Below, piece after piece: positions 25,475-34,386 of a DNA stretch of 55,248 nucleotides (position 1 is the first letter of the stretch; each line of letters begins with the position of its first letter). The stretch is taken from NCBI RefSeq assembly GCF_019793465.1, contig NZ_JAILYJ010000026.1, positions 1 through 55,248 on the forward strand, given 5' to 3'. A model generated the notes under the pieces. That model was not told the origin of the DNA and ran no database searches. It worked only from the letters and a program-made list of their open reading frames with translations. Source of the DNA: Rhizobium croatiense. GTDB taxonomy: Bacteria > Pseudomonadota > Alphaproteobacteria > Rhizobiales > Rhizobiaceae. A program made the position numbers and the translations under genes.

Positions 25475-26413
25475 ATGAATAAAATTTTGACCTCGGACCG
25501 TCTCCTGATCATTCGCAACGGTGACGCCGAAAAAAGACTTAGGCTGCTTCAGGAAGCGCTCGCTGCGGATCGGATCGTTCCCTATCTCGGTCCGGATCTC
25601 CTTCGGCTGCAATCCACGGAACCACCTGTACCGGACACCCCGGAAGCCGTCTCCGCGGCACTCAACGAACGCACACCTGCCCCTTCCAGGATACGCAGCA
25701 ATATGTGGTCAGTCGCGCAGTTTATTGAACAGCGACGGCATCGCCGGACGCTTCAGGCCTGGATGGCAGAAATATTTGGAGCACCCGTGGCGCCGACCGC
25801 CCTCCACGACTGGCTCGCAACGCTGCCGCTCTCCCTTATCGTCGACGGTTGGTACGACGGGACAATGCGTGCGGCTTTCGCGAAGACCGGTCGAACGGAT
25901 GTCGTCGAGATTCAGGGCGTCACGCGTGCAAACGGCGGCGGCGACATTTGGACAAAAACTTACGATCTGTCCGGGAGAGACGTCGAATGCGTCGCAGCGC
26001 CAAAGACGGTCCTCTATGCGCCGTACGGCAGTGTTATACCAGCTTCGAACTTTCTGGTGTCCGATTCCGATTACGTGGAAGTCCTAACCGAAATCGATAT
26101 CCAGACGCCAATACCTGGAATGGTGAAAGAACGGCGTATAGATCGCGGTTTTCTTTTCATTGGCTGCCGCTTCAACGATCAGATGCTCCGGATCTACGCT
26201 CGACAGATCATCAAGCGCTCTCACGGCCCCCACTTTGCAGTACTTGATGCGGAAGGCCTTACCAAAAACGAGCGCCGTTTCCTTGCAGCAAGCGGAATCA
26301 CGGTGGTCGACCTGCCGATCGGCGAAGCCGCGGCTCTGCTTGTACCATTTGGTAGCAAGGCGGATGGTGACCATGGCCGCACGGCTCCCGCTTCGAATCT
26401 CTGTAGCGGCTAG
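25475..26413 (+). CDS. SIR2-like-domain protein linked to nifB operon
   Basis: The 312-residue protein has SIR2_2-like features: IVPYLGPDLLRL near residue 35 (nucleotide-binding loop), a middle LIVDGWYDGTM in place of the usual TTNYD stretch, and FLFIGCRFNDQMLRIYARQI, the typical FxGxSxxDxxLR helix. It starts 30 bases after fixU on the same strand with gagaggtaagag upstream, so it is probably the last gene of the nifB unit. Related proteins are NAD+ hydrolases or ADP-ribose-related enzymes, and some serve in defence. A role in nitrogenase control or NAD metabolism here is only a guess. An IS481 element sits right after its stop codon. Confidence 0.75.
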   Translation: MNKILTSDRLLIIRNGDAEKRLRLLQEALAADRIVPYLGPDLLRLQSTEPPVPDTPEAVSAALNERTPAPSRIRSNMWSVAQFIEQRRHRRTLQAWMAEIFGAPVAPTALHDWLATLPLSLIVDGWYDGTMRAAFAKTGRTDVVEIQGVTRANGGGDIWTKTYDLSGRDVECVAAPKTVLYAPYGSVIPASNFLVSDSDYVEVLTEIDIQTPIPGMVKERRIDRGFLFIGCRFNDQMLRIYARQIIKRSHGPHFAVLDAEGLTKNERRFLAASGITVVDLPIGEAAALLVPFGSKADGDHGRTAPASNLCSG

Positions 26414-27366
26414 ATGTGGAGCCTCAACAGGTTGTCCTTGATCAGGCCGAGGCTACTGACGGGCGGTTTGGATTGTAGGCTGCCGTGCGGGCGATGCCAA
26501 TTGTAACGGTGGAGCCAGAGCGGCAGGTCGGCGGCGCGCTGCTGCGAGGTTTCGTAGGCCTTGGCATATGCCCATTCGCGCAGTGCGGTCTGGACGAGGC
26601 GTTCGGCCTTACCATTTGTCTTCGGCGTATAGGGTTTGGTGCGGATGTGTTTGATGCTGAGCCGCCGCAGCGCCTTGGCGTATCGATGGGAACGGAAGCT
26701 TGTGCCGTTGTCGGTCATGACGCGCTGGACCTTGACGCCATGGGCTTTGAAGAAGCGCAAAGCATTGAAGAGAAAGCGCAGACAGGAGCGTCGCGTCTCG
26801 TCGGGTAATATTTCCAAATAGGCCAGGCGTGAGTGGTCGTCGATGGCCAGATGGACGTATTCCCAACCGATGCCGCGGCTGTTGCTCTGCCCCGTGCGAT
26901 CGCCGGTGATGCGGTGGCCGGTTCGGTTGAATTTGCCGAGTTTCTTGATGTCGATATGGATGAGTTCGCCGGGCTGGTCGCGTTCGTAGCGCCGCACCGG
27001 CTCAGCCGGGGCCAAGGCCTTGAGCTTGTTCAGGCCAAGGCGCTTGAGGATGCGGCTGACTGTGGCTGGCGAGACACCCGTCTCCTTGGCGATGTGTTGG
27101 CCGGTCATGCGCAGGCGGCGTAACGTCTCGATCCGGGCGGCGGTGGCCTGCGAGGTCGGATGATACAGGCGGTGCGGTCGGGAACTGCGATCATTGAGAC
27201 CGGCCTCGCCCTCCCGTCGATAGCGCCTTACCCACTTATAGACAGTCTTCACGCAGACGCCGAAAGCCGCAGCGACGGCCATCGGTCGCTGTCCTTCCAT
27301 CAGCACGCGGTGCGCAATTACCGCTCGACTGAGCGGCGTGAGGCGGGCATTCATATGGATGTCCAT
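26410..27366 (-). CDS. IS481-family transposase
   Basis: The intact 318-residue DDE transposase has an N-terminal helix-turn-helix (VAAAFGVCVKTVYKWVRRYRREG), a second one (IAKETGVSPATVSRIL), and a retroviral integrase core with IHIDIKKL (Asp), VMTDNGTSF (Asp) and PKTNGKAERLVQT (Glu). Its stop codon is supplied by the duplicated target sequence just outside the left end, so the final residue depends on the insertion site. Confidence 0.93.
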   Translation of the reverse strand: MDIHMNARLTPLSRAVIAHRVLMEGQRPMAVAAAFGVCVKTVYKWVRRYRREGEAGLNDRSSRPHRLYHPTSQATAARIETLRRLRMTGQHIAKETGVSPATVSRILKRLGLNKLKALAPAEPVRRYERDQPGELIHIDIKKLGKFNRTGHRITGDRTGQSNSRGIGWEYVHLAIDDHSRLAYLEILPDETRRSCLRFLFNALRFFKAHGVKVQRVMTDNGTSFRSHRYAKALRRLSIKHIRTKPYTPKTNGKAERLVQTALREWAYAKAYETSQQRAADLPLWLHRYNWHRPHGSLQSKPPVSSLGLIKDNLLRLHI

Positions 27367-27449
27367 TCGGTCCCCCGAGAATCACTGAAGCTTCGACAAC
27401 CTCAGCTTTCCCGGTCCGGATCGAATGGACAACCTATTGGAAGCTCACA
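26415..27449 (-). mobile_element. IS481-family insertion sequence with 6-bp target duplication
   Basis: The 1035-bp element has ends TGTG...CAAcAGGTTGTCC and, read inward from the right, TGTG...CAAtAGGTTGTCC. The six bases gctaga are duplicated on both sides (26409-26414 and 27450-27455). The insertion lies at the stop codon of the SIR2-like gene and leaves it intact. Clean ends and an unbroken transposase suggest a recent, possibly active copy. Confidence 0.93.
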
Positions 27450-27545
27450 GCTAGAGTGCCGCAGATTGAAAAAGTTCTGTTTCTGCCAAGTTCGAATGCC
27501 ATACTGCCCACGTTTGCTGGCGTAGGGGATTGCGGGTGGGATCAA

Positions 27546-27720
27546 TGGCGATGAGCGAGCGTGATCTTTAGCGGATCGAGGTTCTGTCGCAGGTGATCGA
27601 CGGAAGATCGGCGACGACCGCAGATTACTGTTCGCTCAATGTCAATGCGAAGGACCGATTATGAAGAAACCTAAACCATTCCCAATACAGCGGCAGAGCC
27701 GCGGCCGGAATCGCCAGAAA
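27546..27720 (+). pseudogene. degenerate ISNCY-type transposase fragment
   Basis: MAMSERDL, an in-frame stop, then RIEVLSQVIDGRSATTA recall the start MSERDLxRIEVLxxVxxGRxTxxxAA of ISNCY-type transposases. RQSRGRNRQK further on may match the RHKxRGRxxNN block. Stops and frame changes prevent function. The rest to 27899 holds nothing I recognise. Confidence 0.4.
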
Positions 27721-27899
27721 TAAGCCTCGCATCGGCCACCGGGTGCTCCACTCGTGCGCCAATAACACGCGTAATCAACGGGATCGAGACGGCACACGCT
27801 TTACGGTCTTGCGCTTATTTGTGATCTTTATCCCACAATATGGACTTCGATACCTGGTGTTTCCAAGTGACAAGCAGTGTGGCCAATAATTCTAACCGC

Positions 27900-29003
27900 C
27901 TAGCTCTGCGTCTTCATACTTCCAGAAATGATGTCCCTGGCGGCTGAAAGGAACCCGTCCATTTGGGTTCTGGTGCCGATGCTGACGCGGATAAAATTTT
28001 CCAAACCGGCATCGGGAAAGACGGCTACAAGTATGTTCTGCCTATCCAAAGACGCTTGCCACCATTTGCCATCTCGTCCGGGTGGCACCCGAGCTAGCAA
28101 AAAGTTTGTGTGGGAGGGAATGACAGAAAAGCCCAATTGAGACAAGGCAGTGGTCGTTCTGTGTCTTTCATGTTTAATATATCTGTGGTTCTCGTCGTAG
28201 TCGGCGCGGTGCGAAAGGATACTAATGCCCACCGCATGGCCGATCACGTTCATGTTAAAGACATTTTGCAGGTTGCGTAGCCTCCCAATAAGTTCAGGAT
28301 GACCAAAGCCGAAACCGACGCGAATTCCCGCGGCTGCAAAGCCTTTCGAAAGTGTTCTCAATACTAGAAGGTTTGGATGACGATCGACAAGGCGCAGGGC
28401 ATCATCGGGTGCAAAGTCGACATACGCTTCATCCACCACTATCAACTGGTCCGATTGCGCGACGAGGCGGTCGATTTCAGCCACCGGAACGAAGGTTCCC
28501 GTTGGATTGTTCGGATTGGCCAGCAGTATGAATTTTGCATCTTTTGCTGGACCAAGAAGCAGCTGCTCGATTGGCAGAGAATAAGACTCGCCCCATTCGA
28601 TTTCGAGAAATCTGGCACCCTGCAACTTGGCCAGTTTGCGGTTAAAGGAAAAACCTGGCGATATCATCGCAACGCTATCTCCCGGGTCGAGGAATGCTCT
28701 GTAGATGAGCCCAAGCAGCTCCGACGAGCCGTTCCCGGCGACCACCTGATCCTGGGAGAGGCCATACGCGCTGGCGGCTGCGTCGCGCAAGCTCAGATTG
28801 TCATCTTCGGGATACAGATAATGCCGTTCGAGGGCCGCCAGCGCACTTTGCATCACCATCATCGGCAACGGAAACGGATTCTCATTCGTGTTTAGTTTAA
28901 CGCAGTTCGCATCTCGCCCCGGTTGATTGGAGGGTAGCGCATTTAGCTGTCTCGCCATCGGCGAAAGAGCCGAAAGCACGGCTTGCAGCTTTGCATCAGC
29001 CAT
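27900..29003 (-). CDS. hisC: histidinol-phosphate / aromatic aminotransferase, HisC type
   Basis: The 367-residue PLP aminotransferase has VKLNTNENPFPLP, LYPEDDNLSLRDAAA, GNGSSELLGLIYRAFL, LLANPNNPTGTFVP, VVDEAYVDFAP and the PLP Lys in LRTLSKGFAAAGIRVGFGFG. HisC enzymes act in histidine synthesis and can also transaminate aromatic keto acids. ATG 29003 has ggagaaaagat upstream; the open frame beyond it is not conserved. It lies downstream, on the same strand, of the nod box and nodA'-'nodQ' chimera, so it may once have been the last gene of a nod-box operon. A plasmid hisC is an extra to the chromosomal copy (inference). Confidence 0.85.
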   Translation of the reverse strand: MADAKLQAVLSALSPMARQLNALPSNQPGRDANCVKLNTNENPFPLPMMVMQSALAALERHYLYPEDDNLSLRDAAASAYGLSQDQVVAGNGSSELLGLIYRAFLDPGDSVAMISPGFSFNRKLAKLQGARFLEIEWGESYSLPIEQLLLGPAKDAKFILLANPNNPTGTFVPVAEIDRLVAQSDQLIVVDEAYVDFAPDDALRLVDRHPNLLVLRTLSKGFAAAGIRVGFGFGHPELIGRLRNLQNVFNMNVIGHAVGISILSHRADYDENHRYIKHERHRTTTALSQLGFSVIPSHTNFLLARVPPGRDGKWWQASLDRQNILVAVFPDAGLENFIRVSIGTRTQMDGFLSAARDIISGSMKTQS

Positions 29004-29161
29004 ATCTTTTCTCCGTTTCAGTAAGCCGAGTCGTGAGCGCGTGATCGGCTGTCTCCTGTTGAAGCCACATCGGACGTTGGCGCGGCCCGCCTGCGGGCTG
29101 CTACGGTCGCCGCGTAGTTGATAGGCCAGGGACCGCCGCGGCCGCTTCAAGCCGCCAATGG

Positions 29162-29709
29162 TCAAGCCTCCCCACTCTCACACTCATGCGTCACTTGCTC
29201 CATTCGCCTTTCGAGGAACTGTTCGATCTCAAACGCCAACGCCGCAGGGTCGTGGCCAACCGTTTCGAGATGTAATTCAGCGCCCTCAGGGATTTCGTAC
29301 GGCGAGGAAACGCCGGTGAAATTGGCGATCTTGCCGGCGAGCGCCTTCCGATAAAGCCCCTTCGGATCGCGTCGCGCGCATTCCTCAAGCGGCGTGTCGA
29401 CGAGGATTTCAATAAGCTCCCCTCCTCCATCAGCTCGGCGACCTCGGCAACGCGGCGGATGTTCTCGACGCGATCGGGTTGATTGAAGCCAGGTCGCGAT
29501 TGAGCCCGTGGCGCACGTTGTCGCCGTCGAGGATGTAGGTGTGCTTCCCGTGGGCATGCAGCAGCCGGTCGAGCGCATTGGCGATTGTCGACTTGCCGGA
29601 GCCGGAAAGTCCAGTGAACAAAAGGAGGACGGCTGGCTGCTGACTCTTCATCGCCGCGCGCGCCCTTGTCAGCGTCGGTCGCCTGCCAATGCAGGTTGTC
29701 GGCGCGCCT
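29162..29709 (-). pseudogene. nodQ: nodQ 3' remnant (APS kinase domain), frameshifted
   Basis: The piece begins in the linker of the bifunctional NodQ/CysNC (RRADNLHWQATDADKGARG), then changes frame to LFTGLSGSGKSTIANALDRL with the P-loop and YILDGDNVRHGLNRDL. It shifts again to RVENIRRVAEVAELMEEG, and after an internal deletion resumes as LIEILVDTPLEECARRDPKGLYRKA and IANFTGVSSPYEIPE. NodP/NodQ make PAPS for Nod-factor sulfation. At least three frame changes make it dead. Its 5' end is joined directly to a nodA start. Confidence 0.9.
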
Positions 29710-29847
29710 TGCCCAGCTTTGGCTGCCACTGAAATTGAAGACCCCGGTCGGCCCTTGGGCTTTGCGAAAGAGCTCGGGAGGATCGACGTGGTCGATGAGT
29801 TCCAGCTCGTTTTCCCAGCACAGCTTCCACCGCACCTCAGAACGCAT
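29710..29847 (-). pseudogene. nodA: nodA 5' fragment fused to nodQ remnant
   Basis: From a strong AGGAGG and ATG at 29847 the frame reads MRSEVRWKLCWENELEL, DHVDPPELFRKAQGPTG and SQSWA, the N-terminal 46 residues of the Nod-factor N-acyltransferase NodA. At the point where NodA normally continues after RSWAGARPE, the sequence passes in frame into the NodQ linker RRADNLHWQ. A nod box lies about 180 bases upstream. The most economical reading is a deletion from inside nodA to inside nodQ. Most of NodA, including its catalytic part, is absent. Confidence 0.9.
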
Positions 29848-30027
29848 GCAAAGACCTCCTTTGGTATTTCCTGCTGCTGTTTTTGAAGCACGCACTGTGC
29901 GATCGAAGCAGTGGCCACCCCGATGCATGTCGGCGCCGTTGCTCGGGTTCGCGCTATAGCCAGTCCGGATCGTCAAATGTTTCGCCGTCACTCGCGTCTG
30001 AGATCATTCCTAATGCATCATCACGGG
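29848..30027 (-). other. leader between nod box and nodA'
   Basis: This 180-base stretch corresponds to the untranslated leader of a nodA transcript. It holds the aaaggaggt ribosome site at about 29855-29862 and no other recognised feature. Confidence 0.5.
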
Positions 30028-30078
30028 AGATTGGTAAAATGGATTGTATGAATGGAATTATCGATGCTTTGTATGTCG
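30028..30078 (-). promoter_or_regulatory. nod box (NodD-binding promoter), minus orientation
   Basis: Read on the minus strand the downstream half, CAATCCATTTTACCAATCT, matches the nod-box consensus CAATCrATTTTACCAATCy almost perfectly. The preceding CCATTCATA corresponds to CTATCCAAA with some changes, and GATA stands for GATG further up. The upstream (ATCCA) half is weak. It points towards the nodA' start 180 bases away, the usual arrangement. Confidence 0.82.
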
Positions 30079-30375
30079 AATATACGGGTTTCTTAGACTT
30101 TGACGTGACCTCCCTGGCACTCGCGGCGTAAAGACGACCGCGCGTCCCCTCCAGCGGCCGAAAGCAGGGATACGTTGGACCAGTTGACCCAACTGCGCCC
30201 TCCCCGGTTTACCCACCTATGTCCCGGAGTGGCGATGAACGGTCGCCAGCTAGTCCTAACCGCCTGCGCAAAGCTCGCTTCGGCAACCTGCAACGGCGCG
30301 AGCGGTTGGTCGCGGTTTCTGATGGAACTTCATCAGGGACGCACGTTCTGTTTATTGAAGCTAGCGATCTACGTC
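30079..30375. other. no gene recognised
   Basis: Short frames on both strands show no domain. The stretch separates the nod box from the 3' end of an XRE-type regulator gene. Confidence 0.4.
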
Positions 30376-30897
30376 CTATTCGCGATCGTCTGCAGTGGCG
30401 CTGGTAGACGCGACTTTCATGGCACGATCGCCGCTATCGCTACCGGTCTCGTCTATGCGGCTTAGTAAGCTGAAAATATCTTGCAAGATCTCTTCATCGA
30501 AAGTCCGCAACTTCACGATAGTAGCCAGCAGCAGAACCGCTTTGGTTTCCGTTTCGCCCCAAAGATAAGGTGCCGCCGGGGCGATAATTTCTTCCGGAGT
30601 GGCATCCAAAACCTCACACAGATGAATCAGTCGGCTCACGGTCAAGCGGGATACTCCATTTTCGTACCGGCCGTAGACCTGCTTAGTGATGCCAAGCAAG
30701 GGCGCCAGTTTCGAGCGCGGGAGTTTTCGCTTATCGCGGGCTTCGCGAAGGCTGATGCTGATCAAGTTTTCGAGTTCGGCGCTAAGTGCAATCCGTCCGT
30801 CAAAAGGTTTTCGATAGACCGGCTTGTCTATGCCTGGATCATCGACTTGTTGCAAACCGAGTTCATTAATCCATTGCTTCAATGGTGGTCCTGACAT
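30376..30897 (-). CDS. XRE-family transcriptional regulator (copy A)
   Basis: The 173-residue protein has a Cro/cI-type helix-turn-helix near residues 55-105 (LPRSKLAPLLGITKQVYGRYENG, RLTVSRLIHLCEVLDATPEEII) and a C-terminal helical tail starting AAPYLWGETETKA. I chose Met 30897 because it aligns with the start of the paralogue at 35621-36124; the frame is open further upstream to 31032. Target genes are unknown. Together the two copies flank a nest of insertion sequences. Confidence 0.75.
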   Translation of the reverse strand: MSGPPLKQWINELGLQQVDDPGIDKPVYRKPFDGRIALSAELENLISISLREARDKRKLPRSKLAPLLGITKQVYGRYENGVSRLTVSRLIHLCEVLDATPEEIIAPAAPYLWGETETKAVLLLATIVKLRTFDEEILQDIFSLLSRIDETGSDSGDRAMKVASTSATADDRE

Positions 30898-31032
30898 TGC
30901 TCCGACTGAGGTAAATGCGCCGAAGCTCTTTATACGGAAAGTGATGTGCTTGGAACCACCAATGTTTCGTTTCGATCTCATTTGGCGCATTTTGGGCCAC
31001 GCGGACCTCACCCGATAGCTATCGTTCACCAA

Positions 31033-31325
31033 AATATATCAGTGATTGCAAGTACATACACATAGATCACACCGAAATCGCTTCACGCAAGGATTATCCA
31101 CTTGCGCCAAATTGGCTATGACCCTCAGTGATTTTGGTGATAACGGTCGCTTCATTTCCTCGTCTAGCTCCCGGGACGTCGTGTGCGGGCATGGTGGCCT
31201 TTTGTCCTGCACGCGGAGCTCTCGGTTCACGGCAAACCAATCACGGCTCCGCGCGCTGGCTGCTCTGGTGTTTGGTTCCGGCATTTGATGGTGCAATATT
31301 TTCCTTGGCATGGAGGGAAGCACTA
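31033..31325. other. no gene recognised
   Basis: The stretch lies between the XRE gene and an old IS481-like transposase remnant. Short frames only; part may be the left end of that element, but I could not fix its terminal repeats. Confidence 0.35.
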
Positions 31326-31591
31326 TGGGCCAGGTTCTACACGGGAGCGCCACGACGACAGAGGCAATCCGTCGAGCAATAGTGAAGAGAGCCTGAGAAC
31401 GCTTTCGAAGCGATACGGGATCAACCAGAAAACCGTGGCGAAATGGAAGAAGCGGACATCGTTGGTCGACCTTCCTACAGGCCCAAGGACCCACACTCGA
31501 CGACCCTTTCCCTCGAAGAAGAGGCCGCTATCGTCGCCTTCCGCCGGCACACGTTGCTGCCGCTCGATGATTGCCTCTACGCTCATCAGCC
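31326..31591 (+). pseudogene. IS481-like transposase, 5' part, interrupted by IS66
   Basis: Pieces in three frames read MGQVLHGSATTTEAIRRAI, then EESLRTLSKRYGINQKTVAKWKKRTS (helix-turn-helix), then PHSTTLSLEEEAAIVAFRRH and LLPLDDCLYAHQ. The next residues of this transposase (PTISHLTRSSLHRCLQRHG) resume at 34426 on the far side of the IS66 element. Two frameshifts predate or follow that insertion. Confidence 0.85.
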
Positions 31592-31619
31592 GTATCCATC
31601 CGGCGAAGGCCGCGAGGGC

Positions 31620-31919
31620 TTATGATTTCGGCTCGTCTGCCATGATGCGTTCGATCTTGTCGCGATCGCATTGCTCGTCGACAAGGAACTGCCGAACACC
31701 TCCTTCCCAGGTGCGGATATCGGCGAGGAACTCCTTCAAGCTTTCGATGCCCCGGTCGGTGAAGGTCGTGATGCCCTCTTCGCTGCCGTCATGGGCATGG
31801 ATCATCTCACCATAGTCGATGTTGTCGGAGTTGCTGGCAACCTCCTGGATGAGTTCGAGGTTCTCGCCAATCAGCGTGGCAACGTAGTCGATCGTGTAGA
31901 CATGCGTCGGGCGCGCCAT
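31620..31919 (-). CDS. IS66 accessory protein of unknown function
   Basis: This 99-residue acidic protein (MARPTHVYTIDYVATLIGEN, GIESLKEFLADIRTWEGGVR) starts at an ATG that overlaps the tnpC stop by one base (TGATG). It lies inside the right-hand limit of the element and is carried along as a passenger or accessory gene. I know no function. Translational coupling to tnpC would now be disturbed by the tnpC frameshift. Confidence 0.7.
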   Translation of the reverse strand: MARPTHVYTIDYVATLIGENLELIQEVASNSDNIDYGEMIHAHDGSEEGITTFTDRGIESLKEFLADIRTWEGGVRQFLVDEQCDRDKIERIMADEPKS

Positions 31920-33551
31920 CAGGCCGCCACCTGCCGGGCGCTTACGGCGGACCAGTTCCACGGCAATAGTTCCGGCAGCCTTGATACTGGAAGGCTGGGC
32001 ATGCGGGCGAGCACGTCCGCCAGCCAGGCCTGCGGATCGATATCGTTCATCTTTGCCGAGACGATCAGGGAATACATGAAAGCGGCACGCTCGCCTCCAC
32101 GCTGGGAGCCGGCGAATAGCCATGCCGTTCTTCCGAGAGCAACGCCGCGCAGGGCTCGTTCGGCGGCATTGTTCGTCAGACACAGTCTGCCGTCGTCGAG
32201 GAACCGGGCGAAGGCTTCCCAGCGACCCTCCTTCTCGAACATGTAGTTGATCGCCTTGGCGACGGGGTTGTGCTTCGACATTTGCCCGCGCTGGGCCATG
32301 AGCCAATCGTGCAGTTCTTCGACGAGCGGGCGAGCATGTTGCAGCCTCGCTGCGAGCCTATCCTCGGCAGGCATTCCGTTTATGCCGCGCTCGATGTCGA
32401 AGAGCGCGTCGATGCGGGCAACGGCCTCGAGCGCGACAGGCGATATCTCGTGGGCAGGTTTGCCCTTGCGCACGTTGCCGGCGATGTCAGCGAGTTCGAA
32501 GAATTTGCGCCGCGCGTGGCTCCAGCAAAGTGCGCTGATCACCAGCGCGGGGCGGCGGTCGGCACGATAGAGGTGGTTGTAGCCGCCATAGGCATCGGCT
32601 TGCAGGGTGCCGTGCCATCCGGCGAGATACGTGTTGGGGTGGGTCTTCTCGCGATCGGGAGAGAAGTGGAAGAGTGCGGCGGGAGGCGCGCCGCCCGCGA
32701 AAGGGCGGTCATCGCGGACGTAAGTCCAGAGCCTCGCCTGCTTTGTTGCTCCCCTGGCCAGAAGCGGCACGGTGGTGTCGTCACCATGCAGCCGTTCGGC
32801 GGCCAGAACATGGGCACGGATCAGGTCATGGATCGGCTGCAGGGCCGTCGTGCAGGCTCCGACCTGATCGGCCAGTGTGGAGAGACTGAGAGCGACGCCT
32901 TCCCTGGCGTAGCGCTCAGCCTGGCGGTTCAATGGCTGATGTTGGCCGAACTTCTCGAACAGGATTGTCGCCAGCAGGTTGGGTCCCGCCCATCCGCGTG
33001 GTGTCGCATGGAAGGGGGCCGGTGGCTGGCTGATCTTGTCGCAGTCCCGGCAGGTGAACTTCTCGCGCACCGTCTGGATCCTTCCACTGGCGCGGAATGA
33101 TCTCCAGCGTCTCGGTGATGTCTTCGCCCATCTTCACGATGCGGGGCGAGCCGCAGCAGGTGCAGGTCGACGGGGCATCGATGACCAGGCGCTCGCGCGG
33201 CAGGTGCTCGGGAAACGGCTTGCGGGCCGGCCGGCGGCGTTCGAAAGCGGAGACATTTGTGATTCTCGTCGCCACGCGTTCCGCAGCGATCTCGTCTTCG
33301 GTGGCGTCGGCTTCAAGTTCTTGGAGCTGCAATTTCATTTGCTCGATCAGCCGGGCGCGGCGCTCCGAGCTCTGGCCGTACTGCTCGCGACGTATCTTGG
33401 CGATCTCGAGCTTGAGATGCCGGATCATCGCCTCAGACGTCGTCACGACCGCGCGCACCTGTGCGAGGTCGGCCTCGGCAGAGGCGGCACGCGCTTCCGA
33501 TGCCGCAAGCGCGGCGCGCAGTCTGGCTATCTCCGAAGCAGCATCATCCAT
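31919..33551 (-). pseudogene. tnpC: IS66 transposase TnpC, frameshifted
   Basis: The N-terminal part (from 33551) has the coiled coil LRAALAASEARAASAEADLAQ, then IAKIRREQYGQSSERR and the zinc-finger-like CTCCG, to LEIIPRQWK. The frame is lost near 33075 and the core continues in another frame: REKFTCRDCDKI, AERLHGDDTTVPLL, LQADAYGGYNHLY, SHARRKFFELADI, LTNNAAERALRG. A 2-base loss around AAGGATCCAG explains it. This transposase is dead as written. Confidence 0.9.
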
Positions 33552-33961
33552 GGCCGAAAGCTACCATGCCGCATGCCGAAAGCCCAACAAAAACAGAGGA
33601 ATGCAGGCGGCCAGCCTGCCTTCGAAGGCCGCTGCGTCCAGCGCGGGTTGCGCCAGTCGATCCCTTCCAGGAGATAGCCGAGCTGCGCCGACGATACAGG
33701 CACGGCGGAGCCATTCTGGCTGACCGGCCAGATGAACTTTCCAGCTTCCAGCCGCTTCAGGTAAAGCGACATGCCGACGCCGTCATGCCAGAGGACCTTG
33801 ATCAGGTCACCCTTGCGACCCCGGAAGCAGAAGACTTCGCCGCCATGAGGATCGCGGCCAAGACCTTGCTGAACCTTCAGCGCCAGGCTGTTCATGCCGC
33901 AACGCATGTCCGTCACCCCGCCCGCGATCCACACCTTTACCCCCGCGGAAAACGCGATCAT
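33527..33961 (-). CDS. tnpB: IS66 protein TnpB
   Basis: The TnpB core is complete: KVWIAGGVTDMRCGMNSLALKVQ, EVFCFRGRKGDLIKVLWHDG, MSLYLKRLEAGKFIWP and AQLGYLLEGIDWRNP. The start overlaps the tnpA stop (ATGA). The frame runs about 25 residues past the usual family end into the tnpC start, which suggests that the normal stop was lost. Confidence 0.85.
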   Translation of the reverse strand: MIAFSAGVKVWIAGGVTDMRCGMNSLALKVQQGLGRDPHGGEVFCFRGRKGDLIKVLWHDGVGMSLYLKRLEAGKFIWPVSQNGSAVPVSSAQLGYLLEGIDWRNPRWTQRPSKAGWPPAFLCFCWAFGMRHGSFRPWMMLLRR

Positions 33962-34386
33962 GACCCATCCACGACGGGCAACAGGCGGGCAAGAATGGTC
34001 GGATCAAGCGAGGCTGGGATCGTCAGCCGTCGGCCATTCGGCAGGCCGATCTCGATCGTCATGTCGTCTTCAAATCGCAGCCGTGAGGCTACCTCGCAAG
34101 ATGCCGCCGCCGATGGCGAAATCGTAAGTGGCACGAAGCCCGTTGTAGCGGAACTGCTCAGAAGACCACTACGGTATTCCCAACGCCAACGGGTCAACAA
34201 TGACCGTGACAATCCATATCGCCGCGCCGTCACCGAGCCTTGCCGAAAGCCTTGTAGACTTTCCTCGACGATCCGAACCTTCTCTTCGTCCGACCAATCC
34301 CGTCGGCGATCAAGATCGTCGACGGACAAGACCTCAATGGGGGAAATGATTGTAGCGCATAACATAAGGCATGGACTTAAAGCCAA
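33958..34386 (-). CDS. tnpA: IS66 protein TnpA
   Basis: TnpA carries the helix-turn-helix RRRDWSDEEKVRIVEESLQGF with YGLSRSLLTRWRWEYRSG and the C-terminal IEIGLPNGRRLTIPASLDPTILARLL. The exact start is uncertain; conserved sequence begins near VLSVDDLDRRRDW, about 20 residues in. Overlap of its stop with tnpB suggests coupled translation. Confidence 0.85.
   Translation of the reverse strand: MALSPCLMLCATIISPIEVLSVDDLDRRRDWSDEEKVRIVEESLQGFRQGSVTARRYGLSRSLLTRWRWEYRSGLLSSSATTGFVPLTISPSAAASCEVASRLRFEDDMTIEIGLPNGRRLTIPASLDPTILARLLPVVDGS

Noticed and set aside
29078..29098. GC-rich hairpin between nodQ' and hisC as a terminator
   Set aside because: The stem has mismatches and no T-run follows on the minus strand; evidence too weak for a terminator call.
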